Shown here: positions 54,487-63,534 of the stretch, piece after piece
Numbering within the stretch: the stretch's first letter is position 1
Layout of the letters: each line of letters starts with the position of its first letter
Origin: Sediminihabitans luteus
GTDB taxonomy: Bacteria; Actinomycetota; Actinomycetes; Actinomycetales; Cellulomonadaceae
Direction of reading: 5' to 3'
NCBI RefSeq assembly: GCF_002797595.1
Contig: NZ_PGFE01000002.1
Coordinates: 124,001-188,000, forward strand
Length of the DNA stretch: 64,000 bases
Translations under genes and position numbers: made by a program
The notes under the pieces: generated by a model
Database searches by the model: none
Told to the model about the DNA's origin: nothing
Seen by the model: only the letters and a program-made list of their open reading frames with translations

Positions 54487-55980
54487 TCAGGCGCTCGCGC
54501 CGACCTCGCCGTCGGAGCCCGCGAGCTGCTGCGCCTCGTCGTCGGCCGACCAGGGCGCCACGCCGAGGCTCGGGACCATCTGGCCGAGCTGCGGGCGCCA
54601 GCCCTCGAAGTCGGTCGGGAAGCAGCGCTCGAGCAGGCCGACCATCGCGGAGACCGCGGTCGAGGCCCCCGGCGAGGCGCCGAGGAGGCCGGCGATCGAG
54701 CCGTCCGCCGCGGTGATGACCTCGGTGCCGAACTCCAGCACGCCGCCCTTGACCGGGTCCTTCTTGATCACCTGGACGCGCTGGCCCGCGATGATCTTCT
54801 CCCAGTCCTTGGGGTGCGCCTCGGGGAAGAACGCCTGCAGGGCCGTGAACTTGGTCTCGGGCCGCGCGACGAGCTGCCCCACGAGGTACTGGGTCAGGGG
54901 GATGTTCTTGAGACCGGCGCCGAGCATCGAGCCGATGTTGCCCGGCTTGATCGACGTGAACAGGTCGAGGAACGACCCCTTCTTGAGGTACTTGGAGTTG
55001 AACCCCGCGTAGGGGCCGAACATCAGGTACGTCTTGCCGTCGACGACGCGCGTGTCGAGGTGCGGCACCGACATGGGCGGCGAGCCGACGTCGGCCTTGC
55101 CGTACACCTTGGCCTGGTGCTGCGCGACGAGCTCAGGGTTCGAGGTGCGCAGGAACTCGCCCGAGATCGGGAAGCCGCCGTAGCCCTTGATCTCGGGGAT
55201 GCCGGCCTTCTGCAGCAGCGGCAGCGCGCCGCCGCCCGCTCCCACGAAGACGAACTTCGCGTCGATCGTGCGGGCCGCCTCGCCCGCGTTCCACGAGACG
55301 TCCTTGACCTTGAGGCGCCAGCGGCCGTCCTTGCGCTTGGAGATGCTGCGCACCTCGTGCTGCAGCGCGAGCTCGGCGCCCTCGGTGGTGAGGAACTGCA
55401 CGAGCTGACGCGTGAGCGACCCGAAGTCGACGTCGGTGCCCGACTCGGCGCGCGTCGCGGCGATCGGCTCGTCGGCGTCGCGACCCTCGACCAGGAGCGG
55501 GGCCCAGCCGCGGATGACCTCGGGGTCGTCCGAGAACTCGAGCTCGCTGAACAGGGGGTGCTGCACGAGCGCCGCGTGCCGGCGGCGCAGGTAGTCGACG
55601 TTCTCGGCGCCGCGCACGAACGTCATGTGCGGGGTGCGCGAGAGGAACGACTGCCCGGCGTCGAGGTGCCCGGCCGCGACCAGGTGGTGCCAGAACTCGC
55701 GCGAGGCCTCGAACTGCTCGTTGATCTTGATCGCCTTGGACGTGTCGATCGTGCCGTCCGCGAGCTCGGGCGTGTAGTTGAGCTCGCACAGCGCGGCGTG
55801 GCCGGTCCCGGCGTTGTTCCACGGGTTCGAGGACTCGAGCGCGACCGCGTCGAGGCGCTCGAAGATCGCGATCTTCCAGGACGGTTCGAGGATCTTGAGC
55901 ATCGCGCCGAGCGTCGCCGACATGATGCCGCCACCCACGAGAGCGACGTCCACGGTCTCTTCGTTCGGCGTAGTAGGCAT
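54487..55980 (-). CDS. mqo: Malate:quinone oxidoreductase
   Basis: 497 residues, the usual length. The N-terminal FAD-binding loop is DVALVGGGIMSATLGAMLK at residues 11-29; SNPWNNAGTGHAALCELNYT, FVGAGGGALPLLQKAGIPEI and GYGGFPISGEFLR are conserved blocks of the Mqo family. It oxidises malate to oxaloacetate at the membrane, passing electrons to quinone, in the TCA cycle. ATG 55980. Single gene ending in the hairpin at 54408-54466; 109 bases separate it from the next gene upstream. Confidence 0.97.
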   Translation of the reverse strand: MPTTPNEETVDVALVGGGIMSATLGAMLKILEPSWKIAIFERLDAVALESSNPWNNAGTGHAALCELNYTPELADGTIDTSKAIKINEQFEASREFWHHLVAAGHLDAGQSFLSRTPHMTFVRGAENVDYLRRRHAALVQHPLFSELEFSDDPEVIRGWAPLLVEGRDADEPIAATRAESGTDVDFGSLTRQLVQFLTTEGAELALQHEVRSISKRKDGRWRLKVKDVSWNAGEAARTIDAKFVFVGAGGGALPLLQKAGIPEIKGYGGFPISGEFLRTSNPELVAQHQAKVYGKADVGSPPMSVPHLDTRVVDGKTYLMFGPYAGFNSKYLKKGSFLDLFTSIKPGNIGSMLGAGLKNIPLTQYLVGQLVARPETKFTALQAFFPEAHPKDWEKIIAGQRVQVIKKDPVKGGVLEFGTEVITAADGSIAGLLGASPGASTAVSAMVGLLERCFPTDFEGWRPQLGQMVPSLGVAPWSADDEAQQLAGSDGEVGASA

Positions 55981-56089
55981 CCCCCTATCGTACGCTTGTG
56001 AAACTATGCACTTTTGTGATTCGCCTCACGCCGGTGGATCACACGAGTGCGTCACACCCAACGTCCTCGCTGGTCAGCGACCTGTCGGG

Positions 56090-57460
56090 TCACGCCCCGA
56101 GCATGCCGTCCTCGGCGTCGTCCGACGCCTCGCCCGACTGGACCTCCGTGCGGGACGTCGCGTCGACCATCACGTCGCGCCGTGCGACGACCCCCTCGAG
56201 GAAGGCCATGAACCGGGTGCTGCTCTCGCCGCGGGCGAACCCGAAGTAGTAGTCCCGGATGCTCGCCCGCTCCTCGACGCGCGGGTCACGCGTGAGGTTG
56301 AGCTCGAGCGTCTGCGCGAGCGAGCCGGCGGTCGACGCGTCGACGACGTCGACGGCTCGCGCGATCGGCGCCTCGGCGAGCAGGCGCTCGCGGTCCGACC
56401 TGCGGTCGGTCAGCAGGATCGGGACCTCTGCGCGCAGGTACAGGAAGTCCAGCCCGACCGACGAGATGTCCGTCACGAGGAGGTCGGTGGACTCGAAGAG
56501 CGCGAGGATGTCCTCCTCGAGCGGGGTCTCGTGCCGGTGGGGCCCCTCGGCGTTGGCGCGGGCGATCATCTCGAGGATCGCCGTGTGAGCCGAGACGATC
56601 TCCTCGTCGGTCGCGGTCAGGACGCGGGGGTGCGGCTTGTAGACCAGTCGGGTGTCGGGACGCGCCAGGATCGCGCGGACGATGTCGACCCCGAGCACGT
56701 CGACCGACGTGTAGTTGTTCGCGTCGTTCTCACCCGACCAGGTGGGTGCGTACAGGACGGTGCGGCACGGTGCGGGGCACGCGGGCAGCAGCGGCTGCAG
56801 GTCGAGGTCGAGCTGGGGGCGACCGCACTCGACGAGCCGCGTCAGGTCGAAGTCGACGAGGGCCGACGCGTGCCGGTCGATCGCCGCGCGTCCCGCGACG
56901 ACCACGTGGTCGTACGCCTTCGCCTGGTTCGAGACCATCGAGATCTTGTCGGACTCGCCGTGGTTCACGTGGATGTGCGTCGCCTGGCGGTAGATCAGCG
57001 ACTGGAAGTTCTTCATCCCGTTGTTGACGTACACGATCGCCTTGGGGTCGACCTGCTCGTACACGCCCATGAGCGAGTCGAGGGTCTTGACGAAGGCGAC
57101 GGGAAGAGGCGTGACCGCGCGCAGCCGCTTCGTCATGGCCCAGCTGCGCGTCACGACGAGGACGGGCAACGTCTCGGCGACCTGCTCCAGCACGGGCAGC
57201 CACTGCCGCAGCTGGTAGCCGCGGACGGGAGGCTCGGCGAAGTACGCGACGATCGGGAACGCACCGCGCGCCAACTCGTCGGGCGCCGGGGAGAACGGAG
57301 GCACGGGCTCGATGCCCAGCAGGCGGCGGCGGATCAGCTTCTTGACCGAGGACCCGCCCCGCATGAGGGCGTCACCCGTCGCCTTGCGCGCGCGCGTGGT
57401 CATCACCTGCAGGGTCGACGGCTCGACCTCGGCGTCGTCGGTCGGGAGCGGGGCGTTCAT
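56090..57460 (-). CDS. CDP-glycerol glycerophosphotransferase family protein
   Basis: 456 residues. The TagB/TagF-type glycosyltransferase core shows HIHVNHGESDK near residues 163-173, VLYAPTWSGEND near 240-251, LVYKPHPRV near 276-284 and VTDISSVGLDFLYL near 333-346, the donor-binding region. It transfers glycerol (or ribitol) phosphate to build wall or capsule polymer. There is no transmembrane helix. ATG 57460 overlaps the stop of the upstream glycosyltransferase (ATGA). Last gene of a four-gene overlapping cluster. Confidence 0.9.
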   Translation of the reverse strand: MNAPLPTDDAEVEPSTLQVMTTRARKATGDALMRGGSSVKKLIRRRLLGIEPVPPFSPAPDELARGAFPIVAYFAEPPVRGYQLRQWLPVLEQVAETLPVLVVTRSWAMTKRLRAVTPLPVAFVKTLDSLMGVYEQVDPKAIVYVNNGMKNFQSLIYRQATHIHVNHGESDKISMVSNQAKAYDHVVVAGRAAIDRHASALVDFDLTRLVECGRPQLDLDLQPLLPACPAPCRTVLYAPTWSGENDANNYTSVDVLGVDIVRAILARPDTRLVYKPHPRVLTATDEEIVSAHTAILEMIARANAEGPHRHETPLEEDILALFESTDLLVTDISSVGLDFLYLRAEVPILLTDRRSDRERLLAEAPIARAVDVVDASTAGSLAQTLELNLTRDPRVEERASIRDYYFGFARGESSTRFMAFLEGVVARRDVMVDATSRTEVQSGEASDDAEDGMLGA

Positions 57461-58923
57461 CGGGAGGCCTTCCTCGTGCGCAGGCTCAGGTTGCCCTGAG
57501 CGGTCACGTACCAGCTGTCGCGTGCGGAGTCGTGGGGGGACAGCGACTGCGCCAGGTCGTCCCCGGCGCGGACGCGACGCCGGTCACCGAGGTGCTCGCC
57601 CACGGTGTACACGGTGTAGACGTCGACGACCTCGCCCGCGGGCAAGGTCGCGAGCGCGGTCGGGTCGATCTCGACCGTCGCGGATCGGCCGTCGAGCGCG
57701 AAAGGCGTCGAGACGGCTTCCGTGCCACCACGGACCGCGAGGACGAGCTCGCTGCGGTCGAACTCCGCGTCGTCGGGCAGCTCGAGAACCAGCGTCGTCG
57801 ATCCCGAACGCTCACCGGTCACGGTCGTCGCCGTCGCGATCGCGTCGACCCGTGCCTCGACCTCGCAGTTGCGGTCGATCGCCTCGATCGTGCCCTCGCG
57901 CAACGCGCGCGAGCGGGCCTGCCCGCGCGGGGGAAGCAACGCGTCGAGCTCCGGCCGCACGTGCGGGAGGACGAAGTCGTGATGGGCCGTGATCCACTGC
58001 TCGCGCGATCGCGTCGAGTAGCGCGCCCACCGTGCGGGACCGTAGATCTTGAGCCCCTTGCGACGGTAGAGGTCCGTCACGATGCGATCCGCACGGTCCG
58101 GGTCGGGGTCGAGGGCGCGGATGATCCGGGACATCTCGCCGATCGACCACGCGTAGCCCGCGGGCTCGAGGCGGCTCTGCGTGATGTTCCCGGCGTCCTC
58201 GCGGCTACGGACGAAGTAGAAGTCGTAGTCGGCGCGGAACGAGACGCGTCGGGCGAGGTAGTACGACCGCGCGACCATCATCCCGTCCTCGAGGCGCACC
58301 TTCTCGAGCGGGAACCCGATCTTGTGCGCGCGCAGGAACTCGCGCCGGAAGAGCTTGCAGGGCGAGAGCGTGCGGAAGCACTTCTCGAGATCGGCGTCGA
58401 CCTGGTTCGAGCGGTACACGTCCGGGACGAAGCGCCCGTTGAGGCTGACCATGCGCGGGACGACCACGTCGGAGCCGTGGTCGTCCGCGAAGAGCACGAG
58501 GCGGCGCATGGCCTCGGGGGCGACGACGTCGTCGGCGTCGCAGTAGAAGACGTACCGACCCGTCGCGAGCTCGGTCCCGCGGTTGCGCGGGATCCCGGGC
58601 CAGCCGCAGTTCTCCTGGTGCACGACGCGCAGCGCCGGGAAGCGCTTCGCGTACTCGTCGAGCACTGCGCCGCTGCCGTCCGTCGAGCCGTCGTCGATCG
58701 CGATGACCTCGTAGAGGTCAGGGTCGATGTCCTGGTCCCGGAGCGAGTCGAGCAGCGGCTCCAGGTACTCCCCGGCGTTGTACACCGGGACGACGACCGT
58801 CACGGCCACGCCCAGGTCCGGGTCCGGCTGACGCGGGCGACGCTGCGCGGGGGCGGTGTCGTCGGCGCGGTGCCGCAGCGGGCGCGTCACCCGTGCGGCG
58901 ACCCGCCGCAATGACGCGCTCAC
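57457..58923 (-). CDS. Family 2 glycosyltransferase
   Basis: 488 residues. GT-A domain with TVVVPVYNAGEYLEPLLDSL at residues 42-61, AIDDGSTDGSG near 75-85 and the metal-binding FYCDADD at 126-132, then EDGMMVARSYYLARRV as the acceptor-side block. A C-terminal beta-rich part (about 370-488) resembles the accessory domains of TarP/TarS-like wall polymer transferases (inference). GTG 58923 overlaps the pyruvyl transferase stop, and its own stop overlaps the CDP-glycerol gene start. Confidence 0.9.
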   Translation of the reverse strand: MSASLRRVAARVTRPLRHRADDTAPAQRRPRQPDPDLGVAVTVVVPVYNAGEYLEPLLDSLRDQDIDPDLYEVIAIDDGSTDGSGAVLDEYAKRFPALRVVHQENCGWPGIPRNRGTELATGRYVFYCDADDVVAPEAMRRLVLFADDHGSDVVVPRMVSLNGRFVPDVYRSNQVDADLEKCFRTLSPCKLFRREFLRAHKIGFPLEKVRLEDGMMVARSYYLARRVSFRADYDFYFVRSREDAGNITQSRLEPAGYAWSIGEMSRIIRALDPDPDRADRIVTDLYRRKGLKIYGPARWARYSTRSREQWITAHHDFVLPHVRPELDALLPPRGQARSRALREGTIEAIDRNCEVEARVDAIATATTVTGERSGSTTLVLELPDDAEFDRSELVLAVRGGTEAVSTPFALDGRSATVEIDPTALATLPAGEVVDVYTVYTVGEHLGDRRRVRAGDDLAQSLSPHDSARDSWYVTAQGNLSLRTRKASR

Positions 58924-59729
58924 AGCGGGAGCACCTTGGCGAGCCGCTCGCGGTGCCGCTCGATGCCGGTCGGGGGGACCCACCGGCTGTTGACGAAGTC
59001 GGCGATCGCGGTCGCCGATCTCGTCGGGATCGACGACATCGCGAAGGACTGCTGACGCCCCGGGGAGTAGATCGAGTTGTAGTCCCGGAACTTGTACTCG
59101 CCGCCCATGAGGCGGTCCGAGAACTTGAGGTGGACGCTCGGCACGCCGACGGAGTCGGCGACGATGATCCCGTGCAGGCTCGACGAGAGCAGCACGTCGC
59201 AGCTCGCGATCTCGTTGACGACCTCCTCGGGCGTCCACGTGACCTCGATGCGTCGCACCTGCGAACCCAGCGCGATCAGGGCGTCGACGTTCGGGTCGGC
59301 CGCGTCCTGGTAGTGCGGCAGCACGCCGACCGTGAAGCGCTTGCGCGGCGGACGTCGCAGCAGCTGGTCGGCGAGGATGCCGGGGTCGCCGAGCGCGACG
59401 TCGTCCGCGAGGGTCGAGCGGACCCGGGTGCGCGTGAGCTGCCCGCGCACCGCGACGGCCGGGAGCGTGAGCGGACGCGCGTTCTCGCGCGGCGGGTTGA
59501 TCAGGCCGGATCCCCAGAACACGGGCATCTGCTTGCGCTTGGTCCGGGTGAGCTGCTGGATCACGGACCCGGCGGCCACGAGCTCGCAGGTCTCCGCGCT
59601 CGCCCAGCGGACGCGCCGACCCGTGAGCGCCTCGATGATCGGCCCCGAGATCTCGTCGCCGAAGTTGAGGCGGTGGGGGTACTTCCAGCGCCACCAGTAG
59701 AGGTCGACCGGAGCCTTGCGGTCAGCCAC
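58920..59729 (-). CDS. Polysaccharide pyruvyl transferase family protein
   Basis: About 269 residues. WKYPHRLNFGDEISGPIIE near the N-terminus, VFWGSGLINPPRENA, ALGDPGILAD and SCDVLLSSSLHGIIVADSVG near 188-207 are the blocks of the CsaB/WcaK-type pyruvyl transferase family, which adds ketal-pyruvate to surface sugars from phosphoenolpyruvate. The start is GTG 59729, with GTG 59753 as alternative; it overlaps the end of the upstream gene. Same cluster as the glycosyltransferase. Confidence 0.88.
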   Translation of the reverse strand: MADRKAPVDLYWWRWKYPHRLNFGDEISGPIIEALTGRRVRWASAETCELVAAGSVIQQLTRTKRKQMPVFWGSGLINPPRENARPLTLPAVAVRGQLTRTRVRSTLADDVALGDPGILADQLLRRPPRKRFTVGVLPHYQDAADPNVDALIALGSQVRRIEVTWTPEEVVNEIASCDVLLSSSLHGIIVADSVGVPSVHLKFSDRLMGGEYKFRDYNSIYSPGRQQSFAMSSIPTRSATAIADFVNSRWVPPTGIERHRERLAKVLPL

Positions 59730-60132
59730 GGGCGCTGTCCCCTCGGGCGGCACGGAGACGGCGCGCGAGGCCCGCGAGCGGGCGGCGCACCGGCTCGGGC
59801 AGCCAGTCGAGCCTGCGGCGGGGCGGCGTCGGGCTCGACGTCGTCGAGAGCAGGATCGCGATGCCGTCGCAGCGCGCCCGGCTCGACCCGGCCCGGACGT
59901 CGATCGTGGCGATCTGGTCGAGCGGCAGGATCGTGTCGGTCTCGCCCTCGCGCGCGAAGAGGCGGAGCTCGAGCTTCTTGCCGGTCGGGCGGGGGAGCCG
60001 CACCTCGTGGAGGGCCACGCCCACGCGCAGCGTCGGCAGGTGACGCGGGGCGTGACGCGCGCCGTCGGGGGCCGCCGCGGCGTGCAGGGTCAGGTTCCCG
60101 AACGTCTCGGCGTCGCACGAGACGAGGGCCAC
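59722..60132 (-). CDS. Hypothetical protein heading the surface-polymer cluster
   Basis: 136 residues from GTG 60132, not recognised. It contains GNLTLHAAAA and a beta-rich stretch LRVGVALHEVRLPRPTGKKL, and ends with a basic WLPEPVRRPLAGLARRLR segment. The frame stays open and protein-like upstream (LIISDITGPPVPSPALVVGL) to at least 60216, where a CTG follows GGGAG, but no ATG, GTG or TTG is present there. The real start may be that CTG. It overlaps the pyruvyl transferase gene by eight bases and is probably the first gene of the operon. Confidence 0.6.
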   Translation of the reverse strand: MALVSCDAETFGNLTLHAAAAPDGARHAPRHLPTLRVGVALHEVRLPRPTGKKLELRLFAREGETDTILPLDQIATIDVRAGSSRARCDGIAILLSTTSSPTPPRRRLDWLPEPVRRPLAGLARRLRAARGDSARG

Positions 60133-60359
60133 CGGGTCTCCGGCGGCGTCGTGCGTCAGGCCGACGACCAGGGCAGGGGAAGGAACGGGCGGACCCGTGA
60201 TGTCGCTGATGATCAGACTCCCACTCGTGAGGCGTGCGGGCGTCGCCGCCCCTGGAGCGCACCTTATCGGGTGATGCGCCGGCCTCCCAAGATCGTCCGT
60301 GCGGGCGGCCGGGGCGTGCGTGCGGCGCGAGGATCGCGGCCACGACCTACCGTGAGCAC

Positions 60360-61745
60360 GTGACTCCCGTCCAGCGACGCGTGCTCGTCGTCGCGATCCT
60401 CGCGTCGTTCGTGTCGTTCCTCGACGGCACCGTCGTCAACGTCGCGCTGCCCGCGATCGCCGACGAGCTCGCCGGCACGGGCGACGCCCTCGCGCTGCAG
60501 CAGTGGGTCGTCGACGCCTACCTGATCACGCTCGGCGCGCTCATCCTCGTCGCCGGGTCGGTCTCGGACGTCCACGGACGCCGCCGCGTGCTGTGGTGGG
60601 GCCTCGTCGGGTTCGGGCTCGCGTCGGTGCTGTGCGCGCTCGCTCCGACGGGCATCGTGCTCGTCGTCGCGCGCGGCCTGCAGGGCGTCGCGGGCGCGCT
60701 GCTCGTCCCGAGCTCGCTCGCGATGATCATCTCGACGTTCACCGGACCCCGGCAGGGCCGGGCCATCGGGACGTGGACGGCGTGGACCGGCACCGCGATG
60801 ATCGTCGGCCCGCTCGTCGGAGGCCTCCTGGTCGACACGGTCGGGTGGCGCTGGGTGTTCGGCATCAACGTCGCGCCGATCGCGCTGACCCTCTGGTTGC
60901 TGCGGGGCGTCGCGCCCGACGGCGCCGGCGCGGGCCGCCGCATCGACGTGCGCGGCGCCGTGCTCGCCGCCGTCGGGCTCGCGGGGCCCGTGTTCGCGCT
61001 CATCGAGAGCGAGCGGTGGGGGTGGGGGAGCCCGGTCGTGCTCGCGCCGCTCGTGGTCGGGATCGCCGCCTCGGTCGCGTTCGTCGCGTGGGAGCGGCGC
61101 GCACCCGACCCGATGCTCCCGCTGCGCCTGTTCGCGGTGCGCAACTTCGCGGTCGGCAACGTCGCGACCGCCGCGGTCTACGGAGCGCTCGCGTTCGGGT
61201 CGTTCGCGGTCACGCTGTTCGTCCAGCAGGTCGCGGGCTACTCCGCGACCGCGGCCGGCCTCGCGCTGCTGCCCGTGACGGTCCTCATGCTGCTGCTCTC
61301 GGGCCGGTTCGGGGCGCTCGCCGGCACGCACGGCCCCCGCTGGTTCATGGGGATCGGCCCGATCGTGGCCGGTGTCGGGTACCTGCTCATGCTCGGCACC
61401 ACGGCCGACGCCGACTACTGGACGCAGCTCCTGCCGGGCGTCGTCGTGTTCGGGCTCGGGCTGTCCGCGACCGTCGCGCCGCTGACCGCCGCGATCCTCG
61501 GGTCGATCCCGAGCGGCGACGCGGGCATCGGCTCGGCCGTGAACAACGCCGTCTCGCGCATCGCCGGCCTCGTGACCGTCGCCCTCGCGGGCATCGTCAT
61601 GGGGTCGACGCTCGACGTCGACGGGTTCCACCGGGGGCTCTGGCTCACGGCCGCGCTCCTGGTCGTGGGCGGCCTCGTGAGCTGCGTCGGGATCAGCGAC
61701 GCCCAGGTCGACGACGCGACGTCCGCCGCGGCGTCCGACACCTGA
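60360..61745 (+). CDS. MFS transporter, DHA2 (14-helix drug:H+ antiporter) type
   Basis: 461 residues with about 14 hydrophobic segments. FVSFLDGTVVNVALPAIADEL near the N-terminus (DHA2 motif D1), AGSVSDVHGRRRVLWWGL (motif A), RGLQGVAGALLVPSSLAMI (motif B) and GTAMIVGPLVGGLLVDTVGWRWVFGIN (motif C, exporters) are clear. It is probably a proton-coupled exporter of drugs or metabolites; the substrate is unknown. GTG 60360 is used, and no regulator gene is adjacent. Divergent from the surface-polymer cluster. Confidence 0.92.
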   Translation: MTPVQRRVLVVAILASFVSFLDGTVVNVALPAIADELAGTGDALALQQWVVDAYLITLGALILVAGSVSDVHGRRRVLWWGLVGFGLASVLCALAPTGIVLVVARGLQGVAGALLVPSSLAMIISTFTGPRQGRAIGTWTAWTGTAMIVGPLVGGLLVDTVGWRWVFGINVAPIALTLWLLRGVAPDGAGAGRRIDVRGAVLAAVGLAGPVFALIESERWGWGSPVVLAPLVVGIAASVAFVAWERRAPDPMLPLRLFAVRNFAVGNVATAAVYGALAFGSFAVTLFVQQVAGYSATAAGLALLPVTVLMLLLSGRFGALAGTHGPRWFMGIGPIVAGVGYLLMLGTTADADYWTQLLPGVVVFGLGLSATVAPLTAAILGSIPSGDAGIGSAVNNAVSRIAGLVTVALAGIVMGSTLDVDGFHRGLWLTAALLVVGGLVSCVGISDAQVDDATSAAASDT

Positions 61746-61750
61746 CGACG

Positions 61751-61778
61751 GGCCCGGACCTGTGGTCAGGCCCGGGCC
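61751..61778. terminator. Terminator-like hairpin between convergent genes
   Basis: GGCCCGGACCTG (61751-61762) and CAGGCCCGGGCC (61767-61778) form a 12-bp stem with one mismatch around a TGGT loop. It lies just after the MFS stop and before the end of the convergent ABC-F gene, so it may serve both. Confidence 0.65.
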
Positions 61779-61789
61779 GCGGACGCCGG

Positions 61790-63475
61790 TCAGCGGGCCC
61801 GGGCCACCTTCTCGACGTCCCACACGGGCTCGGGGGTCTCGACGACGTGGCCGTCGGCGCCGAACACGAAGAACCGGTCGAACCCGCGGGCGAACCAGCG
61901 GTCGTGGGTGACCGTCACGACGGTGCCGTCGAAGCCCGCGAGCCCGTCCTCGAGCGCCTCGGCGGAGTGCAGGTCGAGGTTGTCGGTCGGCTCGTCGAGC
62001 AGCAGCAGGGTCGCGCCGCCGAGCTCGAGCAGCAGGATCTGCATGCGCGCCTGCTGCCCGCCCGAGAGCGTCTCGTACCGCTGCTCGGCCTGCGACACGA
62101 GGCCGTAGCGGTCGAGGGCCTTGGAGGCCTGCTCGCGTCCCATGCCGGAGCGGTGCCCCTCGCCGCGGTGCAGGATGTCGAGCAGCGTGCGGCCCTCGAG
62201 CTCGGCGTGCCCGTGGTTCTGCGCGAACCAGCCGGGGCGCACGCGCGAGCCGAGCGCGGCCCGCCCGGTGTGCTCGACGGGCGCGATCTCGGGCGACCCC
62301 TCGGCGGGCTCGTGCTCGCGGTCCGGGTCGGAGCCGCCGCGCGCCAGCAGGCGCATGAAGTGGCTCTTGCCCGACCCGTTCGAGCCGAGCACCGCGACGC
62401 GCTCGCCGTAGAACAGCTCGAGGTCGAACGGCTGCATGAGGCCCGTGAGGCCCAGCCCGTCGCACGTGACCGCCCGCTTGGCGGTGCGACCGCCCGCGAG
62501 CCGTACGCGCACGTTCTGCTCGTGCGAGAACTGCGGCGGCGGCCCGACCTCCTCGAACTTGCGCAGGCGCGTCTGCGCGGCCGAGTACCGGCTCGAGAGC
62601 CCGTCGTTGAACGCGGCCTTGTTCTTGAGCGTGTTGACGAGGTCCTTGAGCTTGGCGTGCTCCTCGTCCCAGCGCCGCAGCATCTCCTCCTGCCGTTCGC
62701 GCCGCTTCTCGCGCGCGTCGGCGTAGCTCGCGAACCCGCCGCCGTGCACCCAGATGCTCGCGCCGTTCGCGCCGGGCTCGAGCGTCGCGACGTGCGTCGC
62801 GGTGTTCGCGAGCAGCTCGCGGTCGTGCGAGACGTAGAGCACGGTCTTGGGGGAGGCGACGAGCTCGGCCTCGAGCCACCGCTTGGTCGGCACGTCGAGC
62901 GCGTTGTCGGGCTCGTCGAGCAGCAGCACCTCGTCGGGACCGCGCAGCAGCGAGGTGAGGATGAGCCGCTTGCGCTCGCCGCCCGAGAGCGTGCGCATCT
63001 CGCGCCACTGCGCCTGCTCGAACTCGATGCCGAGCACCTCGGTCGTGACCTTGTCCCACGCGAGCTCGGCGTCGTACCCGCCGACGTCGGCCCAGTCGAC
63101 GATCGCCTGCGCGTAGCGCATCTGCGCGGGCTCGTCGTCGACCTCCATGATGTCGTGCTCGGCCTCGGCGAGCTCCTTCGCGGCGGCCCGGATCGTGGGC
63201 GAGGAGACCTCCACGAGGGCCTCGCGCACGGTCGTCGGGTCGTCGGCGCGCACCACGACCTGGCGCATGACGCCGAGGCCGCCCGTGACGGTCACCGCGC
63301 CGCGGTGCGGTGCGAGGTCGCCCGTGACGATGCGCAGCAGCGTCGTCTTGCCCGCGCCGTTGGGGCCGATCAGGGCCGTGCGCGTGCCCGTGGGGACGCG
63401 CAGCGAGACGCCGTCCAGGAGCGTGCGCCCGTCGGAGAGCTCGTAGCCGATCTCGCTGATGTCGATGTGACCCAT
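61790..63475 (-). CDS. ABC-F family ATPase
   Basis: 561 residues, two ABC domains and no membrane segment. The first has IGPNGAGKTTLLR near residues 36-48, TLSGGERKRLIL and LLLDEPDNALDVPT. The second has LGSNGSGKSHFMR near 353-365, LSGGQQARMQILLLE and LLLDEPTDNLDL. The linker between them is charged and helical (REKRRERQEEMLRRWDEEH), as in translation-associated ABC-F proteins that act on ribosomes. ATG 63475. It may be a translation factor or an antibiotic-resistance factor; nothing nearby distinguishes these. Confidence 0.93.
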   Translation of the reverse strand: MGHIDISEIGYELSDGRTLLDGVSLRVPTGTRTALIGPNGAGKTTLLRIVTGDLAPHRGAVTVTGGLGVMRQVVVRADDPTTVREALVEVSSPTIRAAAKELAEAEHDIMEVDDEPAQMRYAQAIVDWADVGGYDAELAWDKVTTEVLGIEFEQAQWREMRTLSGGERKRLILTSLLRGPDEVLLLDEPDNALDVPTKRWLEAELVASPKTVLYVSHDRELLANTATHVATLEPGANGASIWVHGGGFASYADAREKRRERQEEMLRRWDEEHAKLKDLVNTLKNKAAFNDGLSSRYSAAQTRLRKFEEVGPPPQFSHEQNVRVRLAGGRTAKRAVTCDGLGLTGLMQPFDLELFYGERVAVLGSNGSGKSHFMRLLARGGSDPDREHEPAEGSPEIAPVEHTGRAALGSRVRPGWFAQNHGHAELEGRTLLDILHRGEGHRSGMGREQASKALDRYGLVSQAEQRYETLSGGQQARMQILLLELGGATLLLLDEPTDNLDLHSAEALEDGLAGFDGTVVTVTHDRWFARGFDRFFVFGADGHVVETPEPVWDVEKVARAR

Positions 63476-63534
63476 GCGGGCAATGATCCCCGACGCGGAC
63501 GGCCGCCCGGTACCTGAATACCGGACGGTGACCG

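Noticed and set aside
55981-56030. Candidate promoter for mqo with a TACGAT -10 hexamer
   Set aside because: The hexamer lies almost next to the ATG and no acceptable -35 element is at the right distance.
60503-63517. A 1004-codon plus-strand frame, and a 931-codon minus-strand frame at 60264-63059
   Set aside because: Both cross two convergent genes with clear MFS and ABC-F motifs and have low-complexity composition.
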